Below, piece after piece: positions 47,456-56,017 of a stretch of 64,000 nt of DNA; position 1 is the stretch's first letter, and the number at the start of each line of letters is the position of its first letter. The translations under genes and the position numbers were made by a program. Where the stretch lies: positions 1,984,001 to 2,048,000 of the forward strand of contig NZ_CP083608.1 of assembly GCF_020097135.1 (NCBI RefSeq). The letters run 5' to 3'. Source of the stretch: Macrococcus armenti. GTDB lineage: Bacteria; Bacillota; Bacilli; Staphylococcales; Staphylococcaceae. The notes under the pieces are model-generated. The model searched no databases and was not told the DNA's origin. It saw nothing but the letters and a program-made list of their open reading frames with translations.

Positions 47456-48490
47456 TTAATGAATAAATACGTATCTTGATAATTGCCATTGATTTAAAGT
47501 ACGATATCCAATTACACCAGGTGCAGTTGCGTAGTTCATCTCTGAAACAAGAACTGTTCCGTCTGCATTAACACGTTCAACAAATGCAACATGTCCATAG
47601 TAACCATCAGATGTTTGTGCAATCGCACCGTAAGCAGGTGTTCTGTTTACTGTATAACCGTCTTTAATCGCACCATTCGCCCAGTTACGTGCATGCCACC
47701 AATACGTTGAAATCCCTTTACCAATTGCAGCACGCTTGTTAAATACATGCCATGTACATTGGCCTAAATCATAAAGGTTCGAGTGATAAAAAACAGGAGA
47801 AACATTATTTGTTACTACTGTAGTAACTGGTGAACGTGAAACGTTTGTCTGTACTTGTGTAGTCGTTTGTGTTGTACCAGCTTTAACTGTTAATCTTTGG
47901 TTCGGATAAATAATATCAGATGTCAATCCATTCCAAGATTTTAGTTGAGCAACTGTAATACCATATCGATTTGCAATTAACGATAAATACTCGCCTGACT
48001 GAACGGTATGAACAGAAGTACTTCTATTGCCGCTATTTGGTACAGTCGTTACTCTTGATGGTGCACTTACAGTTGTACCAGATACTTTTAAACGCTGGCC
48101 AGGGAAAATTAAATAACCATTTAAGTTATTCAAACGCATAATTTCGTTTACGGACGTGTTATAACGATTTGCGATTAATGATAAACTATCCCCCGCTACT
48201 ACCTTATATGTACTTCCTGATTGCGATGCCGGGCGATTATTTGATTGAACAACTACAGGTCTAGTATTGCTCGCTGAACCAGATATCTTTAATGATTGAT
48301 TCGGGAAAATCAAGTTTGAAGATAAGTTATTTAACGACTTTAGTTGCGCAACTGAAATATTGTATTGATTTGCGATTGACCAAAGCGATTCTCCAGCGCT
48401 AACTTTATGTTCCGCTGCGTCTGCCTGATAAGAATATGCAGTAGCAGCTGCAGTAGCTGTCGTAGCTGCAAAGAGTAATTTCTTCTTCAT
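47456..48490 (-). CDS. sle1: Sle1-type LysM-CHAP peptidoglycan amidase
   Basis: A 344-residue autolysin with the layout of staphylococcal Sle1/Aaa: signal peptide 1-25 (YQADA), three LysM domains at about 26-71, 92-137 and 160-205 separated by Ser/Thr/Asn linkers, and a C-terminal CHAP domain from about 235. The catalytic Cys is C245 in GQCTWHVF and the His is H300 in GHVAFVE. Sle1 is an N-acetylmuramoyl-L-alanine amidase used in daughter-cell separation. GGAGG lies 7 bases before the ATG. In staphylococci such genes are often under WalKR; I did not find a convincing WalR site in the spacer upstream. Confidence 0.9.
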   Translation of the reverse strand: MKKKLLFAATTATAAATAYSYQADAAEHKVSAGESLWSIANQYNISVAQLKSLNNLSSNLIFPNQSLKISGSASNTRPVVVQSNNRPASQSGSTYKVVAGDSLSLIANRYNTSVNEIMRLNNLNGYLIFPGQRLKVSGTTVSAPSRVTTVPNSGNRSTSVHTVQSGEYLSLIANRYGITVAQLKSWNGLTSDIIYPNQRLTVKAGTTQTTTQVQTNVSRSPVTTVVTNNVSPVFYHSNLYDLGQCTWHVFNKRAAIGKGISTYWWHARNWANGAIKDGYTVNRTPAYGAIAQTSDGYYGHVAFVERVNADGTVLVSEMNYATAPGVIGYRTLNQWQLSRYVFIH

Positions 48491-48920
48491 ACGCGTCCTC
48501 CATTGATATTAATGTTTATAAAATATGATAGTTACATTATTACATAAAAAACATGCTTGTTATATTACAATTTGCTATCAATTTTATTATTTTAAACTTT
48601 TTTATGCTTTTTCTGATATTCACGATTTATTTGATAAATCTATTGATACATCACCTTTTACCTATATCTAACTTAAATATCCCGCATATTCCTTTATAAT
48701 TTCACTTTACAAAAAAACAACAATATTTACACATCATAAAAGCTTATACACATTGATATAAAAGCTTTCCAAACATTTTTTTACAAATTTCTTTTTAAAA
48801 TTGTTTTTTTGTAATATTTCTGAAACATTTCAGCATGATTCATTAATATATCACTTCATATTAAGTAATAAAATTATAATCATGTTATAATTGTAACTAC
48901 TAATTATTAAGGATGGTTAT
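48491..48920. other. 430-base AT-rich divergent spacer
   Basis: The spacer between the leftward amidase and rightward hemolysin III genes is extremely AT-rich, with several T runs. It holds a clear -10 for the rightward gene. I see no open frame with a ribosome binding site and no strong structured RNA. Confidence 0.5.
48883..48891 (+). promoter_or_regulatory. extended -10 promoter of the hemolysin III gene
   Basis: TGTTATAAT gives an extended TG and a perfect TATAAT (48886-48891), 30 bases before the ATG at 48921. No good -35 is seen. Confidence 0.55.
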
Positions 48921-49589
48921 ATGAAACCTACAGCACCTAAATACAATTTTAGTGATATTAAGCAACTTAAGTTTGGTGAAGAAATCGGTAATTCTGTTTC
49001 ACACGGGGTTCCTGCTTTATTAATATTAATCTCACTGCCTTATTTCGCAGTTAAATCGTATATTCAGCATGATGCCATGTTCTCATTTGGTATCAGCGTA
49101 TTTTTAATCAGCATATTTTTAATGTTTATTTCATCTGCAATTTATCATTTAATGCCACCTAAATCTATTCACAAATTTGTAATGCGCATTATAGACCACG
49201 CTATGATTTACATCGCTATTGCCGGTACATATACACCTGTAGCACTCAATTTAGTTGGTGGATCACTTGGCATTTCTATTATGATAATTCAATGGACAAT
49301 TACAATTGCTGGAATTATTTACAAATCTACAGCGAAGCATGTAAATCCAAAAGTAAGCCTCGCACTCTATTTAATTATGGGATGGCTAGGTGTGATCCTC
49401 TTCCCTTCATTAATTACTAAAGCTAGCGTAACGTTTATACTATTAATAATTGCTGGTGGATTGATGTATACAATCGGTGCATGGTTTTATGCCCAGAAAA
49501 ATAGACACTATTTCCATATGATTTGGCATTTTTTTATAATATTAGGTGCGCTCTGTCACTTTATCGCATTGTTATATTTCATTAAATAA
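48921..49589 (+). CDS. hemolysin III / PAQR-family membrane protein
   Basis: A 222-residue seven-helix membrane protein of the HlyIII (YqfA-like) branch of the PAQR superfamily. Family residues are visible: GNSVSHGV at the start of helix 1, SSAIYHLMP with His, IDHAMIYIAIAGTYTP, and HMIWHFFIILGALCHF with the C-terminal His residues that bind metal. Most bacterial members have no proven hemolytic role and may act in membrane lipid homeostasis. An AAGGATG site precedes the ATG. Monocistronic with a terminator. Confidence 0.88.
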   Translation: MKPTAPKYNFSDIKQLKFGEEIGNSVSHGVPALLILISLPYFAVKSYIQHDAMFSFGISVFLISIFLMFISSAIYHLMPPKSIHKFVMRIIDHAMIYIAIAGTYTPVALNLVGGSLGISIMIIQWTITIAGIIYKSTAKHVNPKVSLALYLIMGWLGVILFPSLITKASVTFILLIIAGGLMYTIGAWFYAQKNRHYFHMIWHFFIILGALCHFIALLYFIK

Positions 49590-49622
49590 AAGAAGCTGCG
49601 AATAATTACGCAGCTTCTTTTA
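49589..49622. terminator. bidirectional terminator
   Basis: A 12-bp perfect stem AAAGAAGCTGCG/CGCAGCTTCTTT (49589-49600, 49609-49620) with a loop of 8 lies between the convergent hemolysin III and lipoprotein genes. Confidence 0.88.
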
Positions 49623-49624
49623 TT

Positions 49625-50173
49625 TTATTCACCGACAAGCATGCCTGTCTGTTTATAAACTTTGAATGTTTGAATTAAATATTTAGTGTTCTTGTCCATC
49701 GCCTTCACTTTAAAGTAAGGTCCACTAGCATCTTCCTCATCATTACCCGCAACAAGTATTACCTCATAATTTGGATTTTCTTTCGTGAGACGCTCCATAT
49801 GATTGCTTCGTACCATTTCGATTGCAATATTAACATCATTCACTTGTTTTTTGTCTGTACTACCATCATGTCGTTCTGCTGGTTGCTCTGTTGTATTATC
49901 TTTAACTTCTTGTTTTACTTCTTCAGTTTTTGACTCAGTAGTACTCGGCTCTTGTACTGGCGCTTGATCAGACTCTTGGTTAACCGATTGAGATTCTGTA
50001 GAAGGTTCCTGTTTTGGTTGCTGAACGATTTCTTGTTTGCTTTCTTTTTTCTTATTTACGTTATCTTCTTGCTTATGCGTCTCCGTTGACGACTTTGAAG
50101 TTTCTTTAACTTCTTGACCACATGCTACTAATAGTAAAACGACACAAAGCGATATATACTTAATAAACTTCAT
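49625..50173 (-). CDS. lipoprotein with a charged linker, unknown function
   Basis: A 182-residue lipoprotein. The lipobox LLVACG gives the lipidated Cys at C18. Residues about 22-110 are a low-complexity Glu/Gln/Lys/Ser linker. The C-terminal 70 residues form a small folded domain (NIAIEMVRSNH..., GPYFKVKAMDKNTK..., FKVYKQTGML) that resembles single PepSY-like or YpmB-like modules. GGAGG precedes the ATG. It would sit on the outer face of the membrane. Function unknown. Confidence 0.8.
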   Translation of the reverse strand: MKFIKYISLCVVLLLVACGQEVKETSKSSTETHKQEDNVNKKKESKQEIVQQPKQEPSTESQSVNQESDQAPVQEPSTTESKTEEVKQEVKDNTTEQPAERHDGSTDKKQVNDVNIAIEMVRSNHMERLTKENPNYEVILVAGNDEEDASGPYFKVKAMDKNTKYLIQTFKVYKQTGMLVGE

Positions 50174-50329
50174 AATATTCCTCCATAAAATTTAATCTAT
50201 ATTGACACAATTATTTAATGTGATAATTATCACTTCTATATATTGTGCAATATTATATTTTTATATTAACGTATTATTTTTGCATATTACATGCTATATT
50301 CATATTAATAGTATAGGAGGTGCCTACAT

Positions 50330-50599
50330 ATAGAAGCTTTAAAAGATTATGAAATATTCGATCGTTATAGTAATAAATGGACTTGTTCCATTTATAAGAA
50401 CACACTTTATAAAGAATCGCCTTCATTCATGAGATTACGATGTAGTGCACTCAATTACAACCGAATCATGGAAACGAATAATGACACTTATACATTACTC
50501 AGACTGCTACGGTATATAACGGTTTACTTAGACAAACTTCAATATATTAGTCATGATACTAATAGCCTGGTCGAAGTATCTCCATTACCGAAAGACTAA
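50330..50599 (+). CDS. 89-residue protein with an apparent AUA start codon
   Basis: An open frame of 89 codons begins (after an in-frame TAG at 50309) with ATA GAA GCT. AGGAGGTG (50315-50322) is placed ideally for the ATA at 50330. No ATG, GTG or TTG occurs in frame before residue 34. The product starts (M)EALKDYEIFDRYSNKWTCS and is moderately basic, with no signal peptide or membrane segment. Codon use looks coding and a terminator follows at 50602. Either AUA is used as start, as is known for a few bacterial genes, or an original ATG has mutated and the gene is damaged. No family recognised. Confidence 0.6.
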   Translation: MEALKDYEIFDRYSNKWTCSIYKNTLYKESPSFMRLRCSALNYNRIMETNNDTYTLLRLLRYITVYLDKLQYISHDTNSLVEVSPLPKD

Positions 50600-50601
50600 G
50601 A

Positions 50602-50636
50602 CGCTTTTCGATTATCAATCGTAAAGCGCTTTTTAT
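50602..50636 (+). terminator. terminator of the 89-residue gene
   Basis: The imperfect stem GCTTT-CGATT-ATC-AATCG-AAAGC is followed by GCTTTTTATTT, just past the stop at 50599 and next to the convergent stop at 50637. Confidence 0.7.
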
Positions 50637-50888
50637 TTAAGCACCAAAAAAAAGCGAGCCGAATAACACTAATAATATAAAGTCAAAAACATGCCTAAAC
50701 ATGTTTTCTTTAAATGCATTACGATCTAAACTATCTAATAATCCTAATATTAATAATGCAGCAAATGAAAGCACTATAAATAAATTAAGATTTACTTGCA
50801 TTACCAACTGCATAATTATCATGAATATAACAGTAATATTTAATATATTATATACACGATTCCAAACAGTCACATTTGTTTTATTCAA
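50637..50888 (-). CDS. small membrane protein, 83 residues
   Basis: A hypothetical protein with three hydrophobic segments (about 15-30, 32-50, 66-82) separated by a charged LDSLDRNAFKENMFRH loop. It starts at TTG 50888, preceded by GGAGGAG. The stop of the upstream gene is 27 bases away, so both are probably co-transcribed. No family recognised. Confidence 0.65.
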   Translation of the reverse strand: MNKTNVTVWNRVYNILNITVIFMIIMQLVMQVNLNLFIVLSFAALLILGLLDSLDRNAFKENMFRHVFDFILLVLFGSLFFGA

Positions 50889-50915
50889 TAACTTCTCCTC
50901 CTGTTACTTTATAGA

Positions 50916-51920
50916 CTACTTTTTCTTTTTTCTTTTTTTCTTTTTTTGTTTCAGTTGCACCACTTTTCGTACTCTTTTCACTTCTTTCTTATTACCATTC
51001 AGCGACCATAAACGTGAATCCATCAATGCCGCTTCAATAAGTTTTCTAAGTATCGAATGATCTTGTATTTCTAAAAATCCATTTTTCTCAATATGTTCTA
51101 TATGTTGGATGATGTAATTAGGTGTATTATTGGCACGTAACCCAAAGATTATTGTATTAACAATTAATTCAGCAGTATAAGTACCTTTATATTGTTCTGT
51201 CACAGCCGATGTCAAGAATTTTTTGAGACTATCTATAGCACTCGATGGCTCAACATAGTATGGATCATTATACTTAAAAAACGCCTCTTTCGTTGCTGGT
51301 TCATAATAACGATGATTATGCGTTAATTTTTTTAAGTCTATATTAATATCTGTAAGGTCTTTATGTTTAACACTGTTGTCAATAATAAGGTCCGCATACT
51401 CTGGTAGTAATTTTGTGATATCATCAGCAACTTCAAGCTCACTCATCTGAAATTGTTCGTATTTAACACCTAACTTACTTAATTGTTTCAAGCTCACAAA
51501 TCCATATAAATTTAATGCGCTATGATAAAATTCAATACGCTTCATTTCTTCTATCATTTCCTCATGGCGCTCTATATAATTTTTAAAATGCGCTTTAACA
51601 TCTTTAGGGATTACAAGATGTTCATCTGATTCTGGATAGAATAGGAACAATGTATCCGGAATATCACGATTAAAAGTTGTAACGTTACTTTCACCATTTG
51701 CAAGCTCAAAAAATACTAGCTTATAATCACTCGTTAAACACTTTAGTAATTTATTAAGTAATGTATCATCTGCAAAATATTCATCTTGTATTAATGCAAT
51801 AAGCGCTTCTTTGTTTTTAGACGAGTATCCTTTTATTTCATAATTTCTGCAAATAGTTTTAAGCGATTCTTTAGACAATGATTCTAAGTACCATTCAAGT
51901 TTCTGAACTGTATGTTCCAT
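50916..51920 (-). CDS. hypothetical protein with Rho-N/SAP-like start and poly-Lys tail
   Basis: A 334-residue cytosolic protein from the ATG at 51920, preceded by GGAGGT (frame opens at 51950). Residues about 5-45 (LEWYLESLSKESLKTICRNY, then SSKNKEALIALI) look like a SAP or Rho N-terminal helix-extended-loop-helix, a nucleic-acid-binding motif. The rest is mostly helical, with no enzyme motif seen. It ends in a run of about 16 Lys/Arg residues (KQKKKKRKKKK type), which also suggests binding to nucleic acid. Function unknown. Confidence 0.65.
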   Translation of the reverse strand: MEHTVQKLEWYLESLSKESLKTICRNYEIKGYSSKNKEALIALIQDEYFADDTLLNKLLKCLTSDYKLVFFELANGESNVTTFNRDIPDTLFLFYPESDEHLVIPKDVKAHFKNYIERHEEMIEEMKRIEFYHSALNLYGFVSLKQLSKLGVKYEQFQMSELEVADDITKLLPEYADLIIDNSVKHKDLTDINIDLKKLTHNHRYYEPATKEAFFKYNDPYYVEPSSAIDSLKKFLTSAVTEQYKGTYTAELIVNTIIFGLRANNTPNYIIQHIEHIEKNGFLEIQDHSILRKLIEAALMDSRLWSLNGNKKEVKRVRKVVQLKQKKKKRKKKK

Positions 51921-52046
51921 ATATACCTCCATGTGTTGTGTTCTTTTCATCTATATATGCAAACTTAATTAATTGTACCAAAGATTACACAATATATAAA
52001 ATTTATATTTTTATCTCACGTAAAATTTTTTAATTTTTGACGAATT

Positions 52047-52089
52047 GTTGTATATATTGTGAAACTCAAAAAAACACTATATATAGTGT
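52047..52089. promoter_or_regulatory. NrdR box pair upstream of nrdDG
   Basis: ACACTATATATAGTGT (52074-52089) is a perfect 16-base palindrome matching the NrdR consensus acaCwAtATaTwGtGt. A weaker half-match GTTGTATATATTGTGA lies at 52047-52062. NrdR represses ribonucleotide reductase genes; the boxes are 45-60 bases before the nrdD start. Confidence 0.85.
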
Positions 52090-52134
52090 TATTATAGTTT
52101 ACGTACACAACATATAGAAAATAGGAGTGTTAAT

Positions 52135-53982
52135 ATGTATAAATCTATAGAAAGTTTACAAGATGATCTTACGCATTTAATCAATGCATCAAGTGACGTC
52201 ATACACGAGAATGCTAATAAAGATCCGAAACGCTTCACTACGATGCGTGACTTGACTGCTGGTACTGTCGCACGTAACATCGGATTAAATATGCTACCTG
52301 AGCATGTACGACGCGCACATAGAAACGGAGAGATTCACTTTCATGATTTGGATTATCATCCTTATCATCCGATGACAAACTGCTGCTTAATTGATGTAGC
52401 ACATATGTTAAAAAATGGCTTCATTATCGGAAACGCACATGTTAAACCACCACAATCAATTCAAACAGCGGCCGCACAAATTAGCCAGATTATTGCGAAT
52501 GTAAGCAGCAGCCAGTATGGTGGCTGTTCAATTGATCGCATCGATGAAGTGCTGAGTCGCTATGCACATCTTAATGCTTTGAAACATACACGCGATGCAG
52601 AACAATTCGTTTTACCACAATTACAAGAAGATTATGTTATGAGAATGACAGAAAAAGATATATATGATGCAATGCAATCACTGGAGTACGAAATCAATAC
52701 TTTATATACAAGTAATGGCCAGACACCTTTTGTAACATTCGGATTCGGACTTGGTACGGATATATATGCTAAGATGATTCAGCGCGCAATACTCAATATT
52801 CGTATAGAAGGACTCGGCAAAGAGAAAGTAACTGCAATATTTCCTAAACTTGTATTCAGCATTAAAGATGGCGTCAATTTAAAATCAGCAGATCCGAATT
52901 ACGACATTAAACAACTTGCACTGCAATGTTCATCAAAAAGGATGTACCCGGACATATTGAATTATAAGGCGCTAACCCAATTAATTGGTGACTTTAAAGT
53001 ACCGATGGGCTGCCGTAGTTTCTTAAATTTATATGAAGAAGAAGGAAAGGCTGTTAATAGTGGTCGCTGTAATTTAGGTGTTACGACGTTGAATCTTCCA
53101 AGAATTGCTTTAGAAGCAAAGCATACAGAACAGTTCATGTCCTTATTAAAAGAGCGTTTAGAAATTGTTAAAGATGCATGTTTATATCGTATTCATCGCC
53201 TGAAAGATGCTACTCCTGAAAATGCACCGATACTTTATCAGCACGGTGCATTCAGTAAATCACTCTGTCCAGATGATGATATTATGCAACTTTTCACACA
53301 AAGACGAGCAACGATAAGTATCGGATATATCGGACTATATGAAGTCGGTACGGTTTTATTCCATCCGAACTGGGAAGCAGATGAGGTGGCTTTATCCTTT
53401 ATAGAAAACGTATTGATAACGATGAAACAGTATGCAGCACAATTAACAAAGCAGTATAACATACAGTTCAGTATATATGGTACGCCAAGCGAATCACTCA
53501 CACATCGTTTCTGCACTTTAGATTACGAAAAGTTCGGAGAGATTGAACATGTAACGGATAAAGGATATTACACGAACTCCTTCCACTACGATACGAGAAA
53601 GAAAGTTACTCCTTTTGAAAAGCTGACATTCGAACAGCGCTTTGCAAAACATTCATTAGGCGGCTTCATTCATTATTGTGAATATCCTGACTTAAAACAT
53701 AATTTAAAAGCACTTGAGACAGTATGGGATTATTCATACGATAAAGTCGGATACTTAGGAACGAACTTACCGATTGATAAATGTTTTGAGTGTGGATTTG
53801 AAGGAGAATTCAATGCTACTGAACATGGTTTTATGTGTCCACAATGCCATAATACGAATCCTGAGACGACAGATGTGATTAAACGTACATGCGGTTACTT
53901 AGGTCAACCATTGAAACGACCGATGATTAAAGGACGCCATAAAGAAATACAATCTCGCGTTAAACATATGGATGCATTATGA
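52135..53982 (+). CDS. nrdD: anaerobic ribonucleoside-triphosphate reductase
   Basis: A 615-residue class III ribonucleotide reductase that makes dNTPs without oxygen. Visible features are the catalytic segment CNLGVTTLNLPR, the C-terminal zinc knuckle with C550, C553, C568 and C571, and the glycyl radical site TCGYLG with G587. The N-terminal ATP-cone is short or absent: the protein begins about 90 residues later than longer NrdD forms. AGGAG precedes the ATG. It overlaps nrdG by 4 bases (ATGA) and is controlled by the NrdR box upstream. Confidence 0.95.
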   Translation: MYKSIESLQDDLTHLINASSDVIHENANKDPKRFTTMRDLTAGTVARNIGLNMLPEHVRRAHRNGEIHFHDLDYHPYHPMTNCCLIDVAHMLKNGFIIGNAHVKPPQSIQTAAAQISQIIANVSSSQYGGCSIDRIDEVLSRYAHLNALKHTRDAEQFVLPQLQEDYVMRMTEKDIYDAMQSLEYEINTLYTSNGQTPFVTFGFGLGTDIYAKMIQRAILNIRIEGLGKEKVTAIFPKLVFSIKDGVNLKSADPNYDIKQLALQCSSKRMYPDILNYKALTQLIGDFKVPMGCRSFLNLYEEEGKAVNSGRCNLGVTTLNLPRIALEAKHTEQFMSLLKERLEIVKDACLYRIHRLKDATPENAPILYQHGAFSKSLCPDDDIMQLFTQRRATISIGYIGLYEVGTVLFHPNWEADEVALSFIENVLITMKQYAAQLTKQYNIQFSIYGTPSESLTHRFCTLDYEKFGEIEHVTDKGYYTNSFHYDTRKKVTPFEKLTFEQRFAKHSLGGFIHYCEYPDLKHNLKALETVWDYSYDKVGYLGTNLPIDKCFECGFEGEFNATEHGFMCPQCHNTNPETTDVIKRTCGYLGQPLKRPMIKGRHKEIQSRVKHMDAL

Positions 53983-54461
53983 GCAACATCGCAAAGATAA
54001 TGCCAGCCTCTATGGTTGATGGTGAAGGTGTGCGCGTCAGCGTATATATTTCAGGGTGCAGCTTTCACTGTCCCGGTTGTTACAATGCAAGTATATGGGA
54101 TTTTAATAAAGGGACACCTTGCTCCGATGTGCTTATACAGGAAATTATGACGCTGCTCGATCACGACTATATACAGGGACTTTCCATACTTGGTGGAGAA
54201 CCATTGCAGAATATTGAACTCACACGACAACTCGTACGCGCAGTACGTGAAAATTTTGGACACCGTAAAGATATATGGCTCTGGTCCGGCTATATGATTG
54301 AATGGATATTACACTCTCCATATGCACAGCTGTTAGACGAAATCGATGTCCTTATCGATGGTCCTTTTGTACAGTCACTATACAGACATCACTTGAAATT
54401 TAGAGGGTCATTAAATCAGAGAATACATTATTTAACGAAAAAAGGAGCCCCGTTTGAATGA
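53979..54461 (+). CDS. nrdG: anaerobic RNR activating enzyme (radical SAM)
   Basis: A 160-residue radical-SAM activase. The 4Fe-4S cluster motif C27-x3-C31-x2-C34 (CSFHCPGC) is present, along with the SAM-binding LGGEPLQN segment and the family end RIHYL. It abstracts the alpha hydrogen of the NrdD glycine to form the radical. It overlaps nrdD by 4 bases, so the two are translationally coupled. Confidence 0.95.
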   Translation: MSNIAKIMPASMVDGEGVRVSVYISGCSFHCPGCYNASIWDFNKGTPCSDVLIQEIMTLLDHDYIQGLSILGGEPLQNIELTRQLVRAVRENFGHRKDIWLWSGYMIEWILHSPYAQLLDEIDVLIDGPFVQSLYRHHLKFRGSLNQRIHYLTKKGAPFE

Positions 54462-54480
54462 CATTCGAACGAGGCTTTGT
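54446..54480. terminator. terminator after nrdG
   Basis: The stem AGCCCCGTTTGAATG/CATTCGAACGAGGCT with two mismatches overlaps the nrdG stop region. It is followed by TTGTTTTATT and faces the convergent methyltransferase gene. Confidence 0.75.
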
Positions 54481-54484
54481 TTTA

Positions 54485-55216
54485 TTACTTTCTTCTAGCT
54501 GATATGATTAACATCATCGGTCGACGTAGTTCATGCTTCATCTCTGGATCCTCTTCAGTCATACGTTCAGATGGTTCCGGTTCCTCAATGCCTTTTATAA
54601 CAAAGTTGTTATCAATGAGCACGCTTAAGTAATGCGATAACGTACGGTGGTATTTACGAACTTCCTCCCCTAAGAAATTCGTTTCACGTTCACCTTCCTT
54701 ATAATAGTTATCGACCGGCCAGTGCAATTTATTCCCCGCTTCATCATACACCCATTCTTCTGAACCTTCCGCTGTGTATACAGGATGTTCAATACTGAAT
54801 ATAAATGTACCATTGATTGTCAGCACTTCTTTTACTTGTTCTACCACGTCTTTGAATGATGGCATATAGTGTATCGCAAGTGAACTCATTACAACTTCAA
54901 ACTCATGTGGCTCAAAGTCAAGTTCATCCATAGACTGTTCAAGAAATGTAATCTTATGTGCATCTGGTTGTGTTGCTGCACGTGCTAACATTTTCTCTGA
55001 TACATCAATTCCGACTACTTTAGATGCACCGGATTCTACTGCATACTGACAATGCCAGCCGTAACCACAGCCTAGATCCAGTACAGCACGGCCTTCTAAG
55101 TCCGGCATCATCGCTTTGAACGATTCCCATTCTCCGGCAGCTTCTAGGCCGTACTTCGAACGTTCCATCTCGCTATATTTTTGAAATAAGGTGTCGTCAT
55201 CATATTGTTTATCCAT
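54485..55216 (-). CDS. class I SAM-dependent methyltransferase
   Basis: A 243-residue methyltransferase from the ATG at 55216 (preceded by AGGGG; the frame opens at 55240). Motif I VLDLGCGYGWHC binds SAM, followed by VVGIDVSEKML (motif II acidic) and EVVMSSLAIHYMPS (motif IV region). The type is the small-molecule YcgJ/UbiE-like group. It follows the alpha/beta-hydrolase gene by 13 bases and is last of a three-gene operon. Substrate unknown. Confidence 0.85.
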   Translation of the reverse strand: MDKQYDDDTLFQKYSEMERSKYGLEAAGEWESFKAMMPDLEGRAVLDLGCGYGWHCQYAVESGASKVVGIDVSEKMLARAATQPDAHKITFLEQSMDELDFEPHEFEVVMSSLAIHYMPSFKDVVEQVKEVLTINGTFIFSIEHPVYTAEGSEEWVYDEAGNKLHWPVDNYYKEGERETNFLGEEVRKYHRTLSHYLSVLIDNNFVIKGIEEPEPSERMTEEDPEMKHELRRPMMLIISARRK

Positions 55217-55229
55217 ATTGTTTTCCCCT

Positions 55230-56006
55230 TTATTGTTCACTGAAAAAATCTAATACTTCATTTTCAAAACGTTCTTTCTCTTCAAACAGCATCGCATGAC
55301 CACTATTTAAAAACGTAATCAAACGACTATTACCGATTACTTGATGAATAAACTGTGCTTCATCTTGAGGTACTAACTCATCGTACTTTCCGTTTAATAT
55401 TAGCGTCGGTGCGTTGATGCTTTTAAAGTCATCTACATTAAAATCTATCGTAGAAAGAATTACTGCATTCTCTTCTTTATCCGTTAAACCCGTTGCAGTA
55501 TCCGTCATGCGTTTATAATACTTTTTCACGAGTTTAATGTCATGATACATGTAATCCATCAATACTTCATTACGCTGTTTACGTGATAATGTACGGAGTA
55601 TACTCGCATACTTCTCGTGAAATTTCTGTTCAGCTTCATAGTAGCTATACTTACCGATACTCATTAAAACGAGACGATTTACATAGCTCGGATACTTCGC
55701 AGCGATTGTACCTGCTACCATTGCACCGAGGCCAAAACCGATAAAGTGTGCCTGTTTGATAAACAACTTATCAAGCACAGAAAGTACATCTTCTATATAG
55801 CCCTCCATATTAATTGCCGTCGGTTTATCAGATCTCCCGTGACCACGTAAGTCAATTTTAATGAGTTGATACTCCTTAAATGCATCGTTAAATGATTCAA
55901 ACATTGATGTATTCATAAATTGACCATGCAGCATTACAACCGGGTATCCTTTACCTCTAATTGTAAAATGGATTGCTACATCATTATTTGTTAATGCTAA
56001 TTCCAT
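55230..56006 (-). CDS. alpha/beta-hydrolase fold protein lacking the nucleophile
   Basis: A 258-residue alpha/beta-hydrolase. The oxyanion HG motif (MLHGQFMN), DLRGHGRSDKP, the acid NGKYDELVP and the His in NSGHAMLF are in place. The nucleophile elbow, normally G-x-S-x-G, reads G-F-G-L-G, with Gly at position 92 where Ser should be. It may therefore be a binding protein or use another mechanism. It lies 11 bases after the bactofilin-like gene, with GAGGTGG before the ATG. Confidence 0.82.
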   Translation of the reverse strand: MELALTNNDVAIHFTIRGKGYPVVMLHGQFMNTSMFESFNDAFKEYQLIKIDLRGHGRSDKPTAINMEGYIEDVLSVLDKLFIKQAHFIGFGLGAMVAGTIAAKYPSYVNRLVLMSIGKYSYYEAEQKFHEKYASILRTLSRKQRNEVLMDYMYHDIKLVKKYYKRMTDTATGLTDKEENAVILSTIDFNVDDFKSINAPTLILNGKYDELVPQDEAQFIHQVIGNSRLITFLNSGHAMLFEEKERFENEVLDFFSEQ

Positions 56007-56017
56007 ATGCCACCTCT

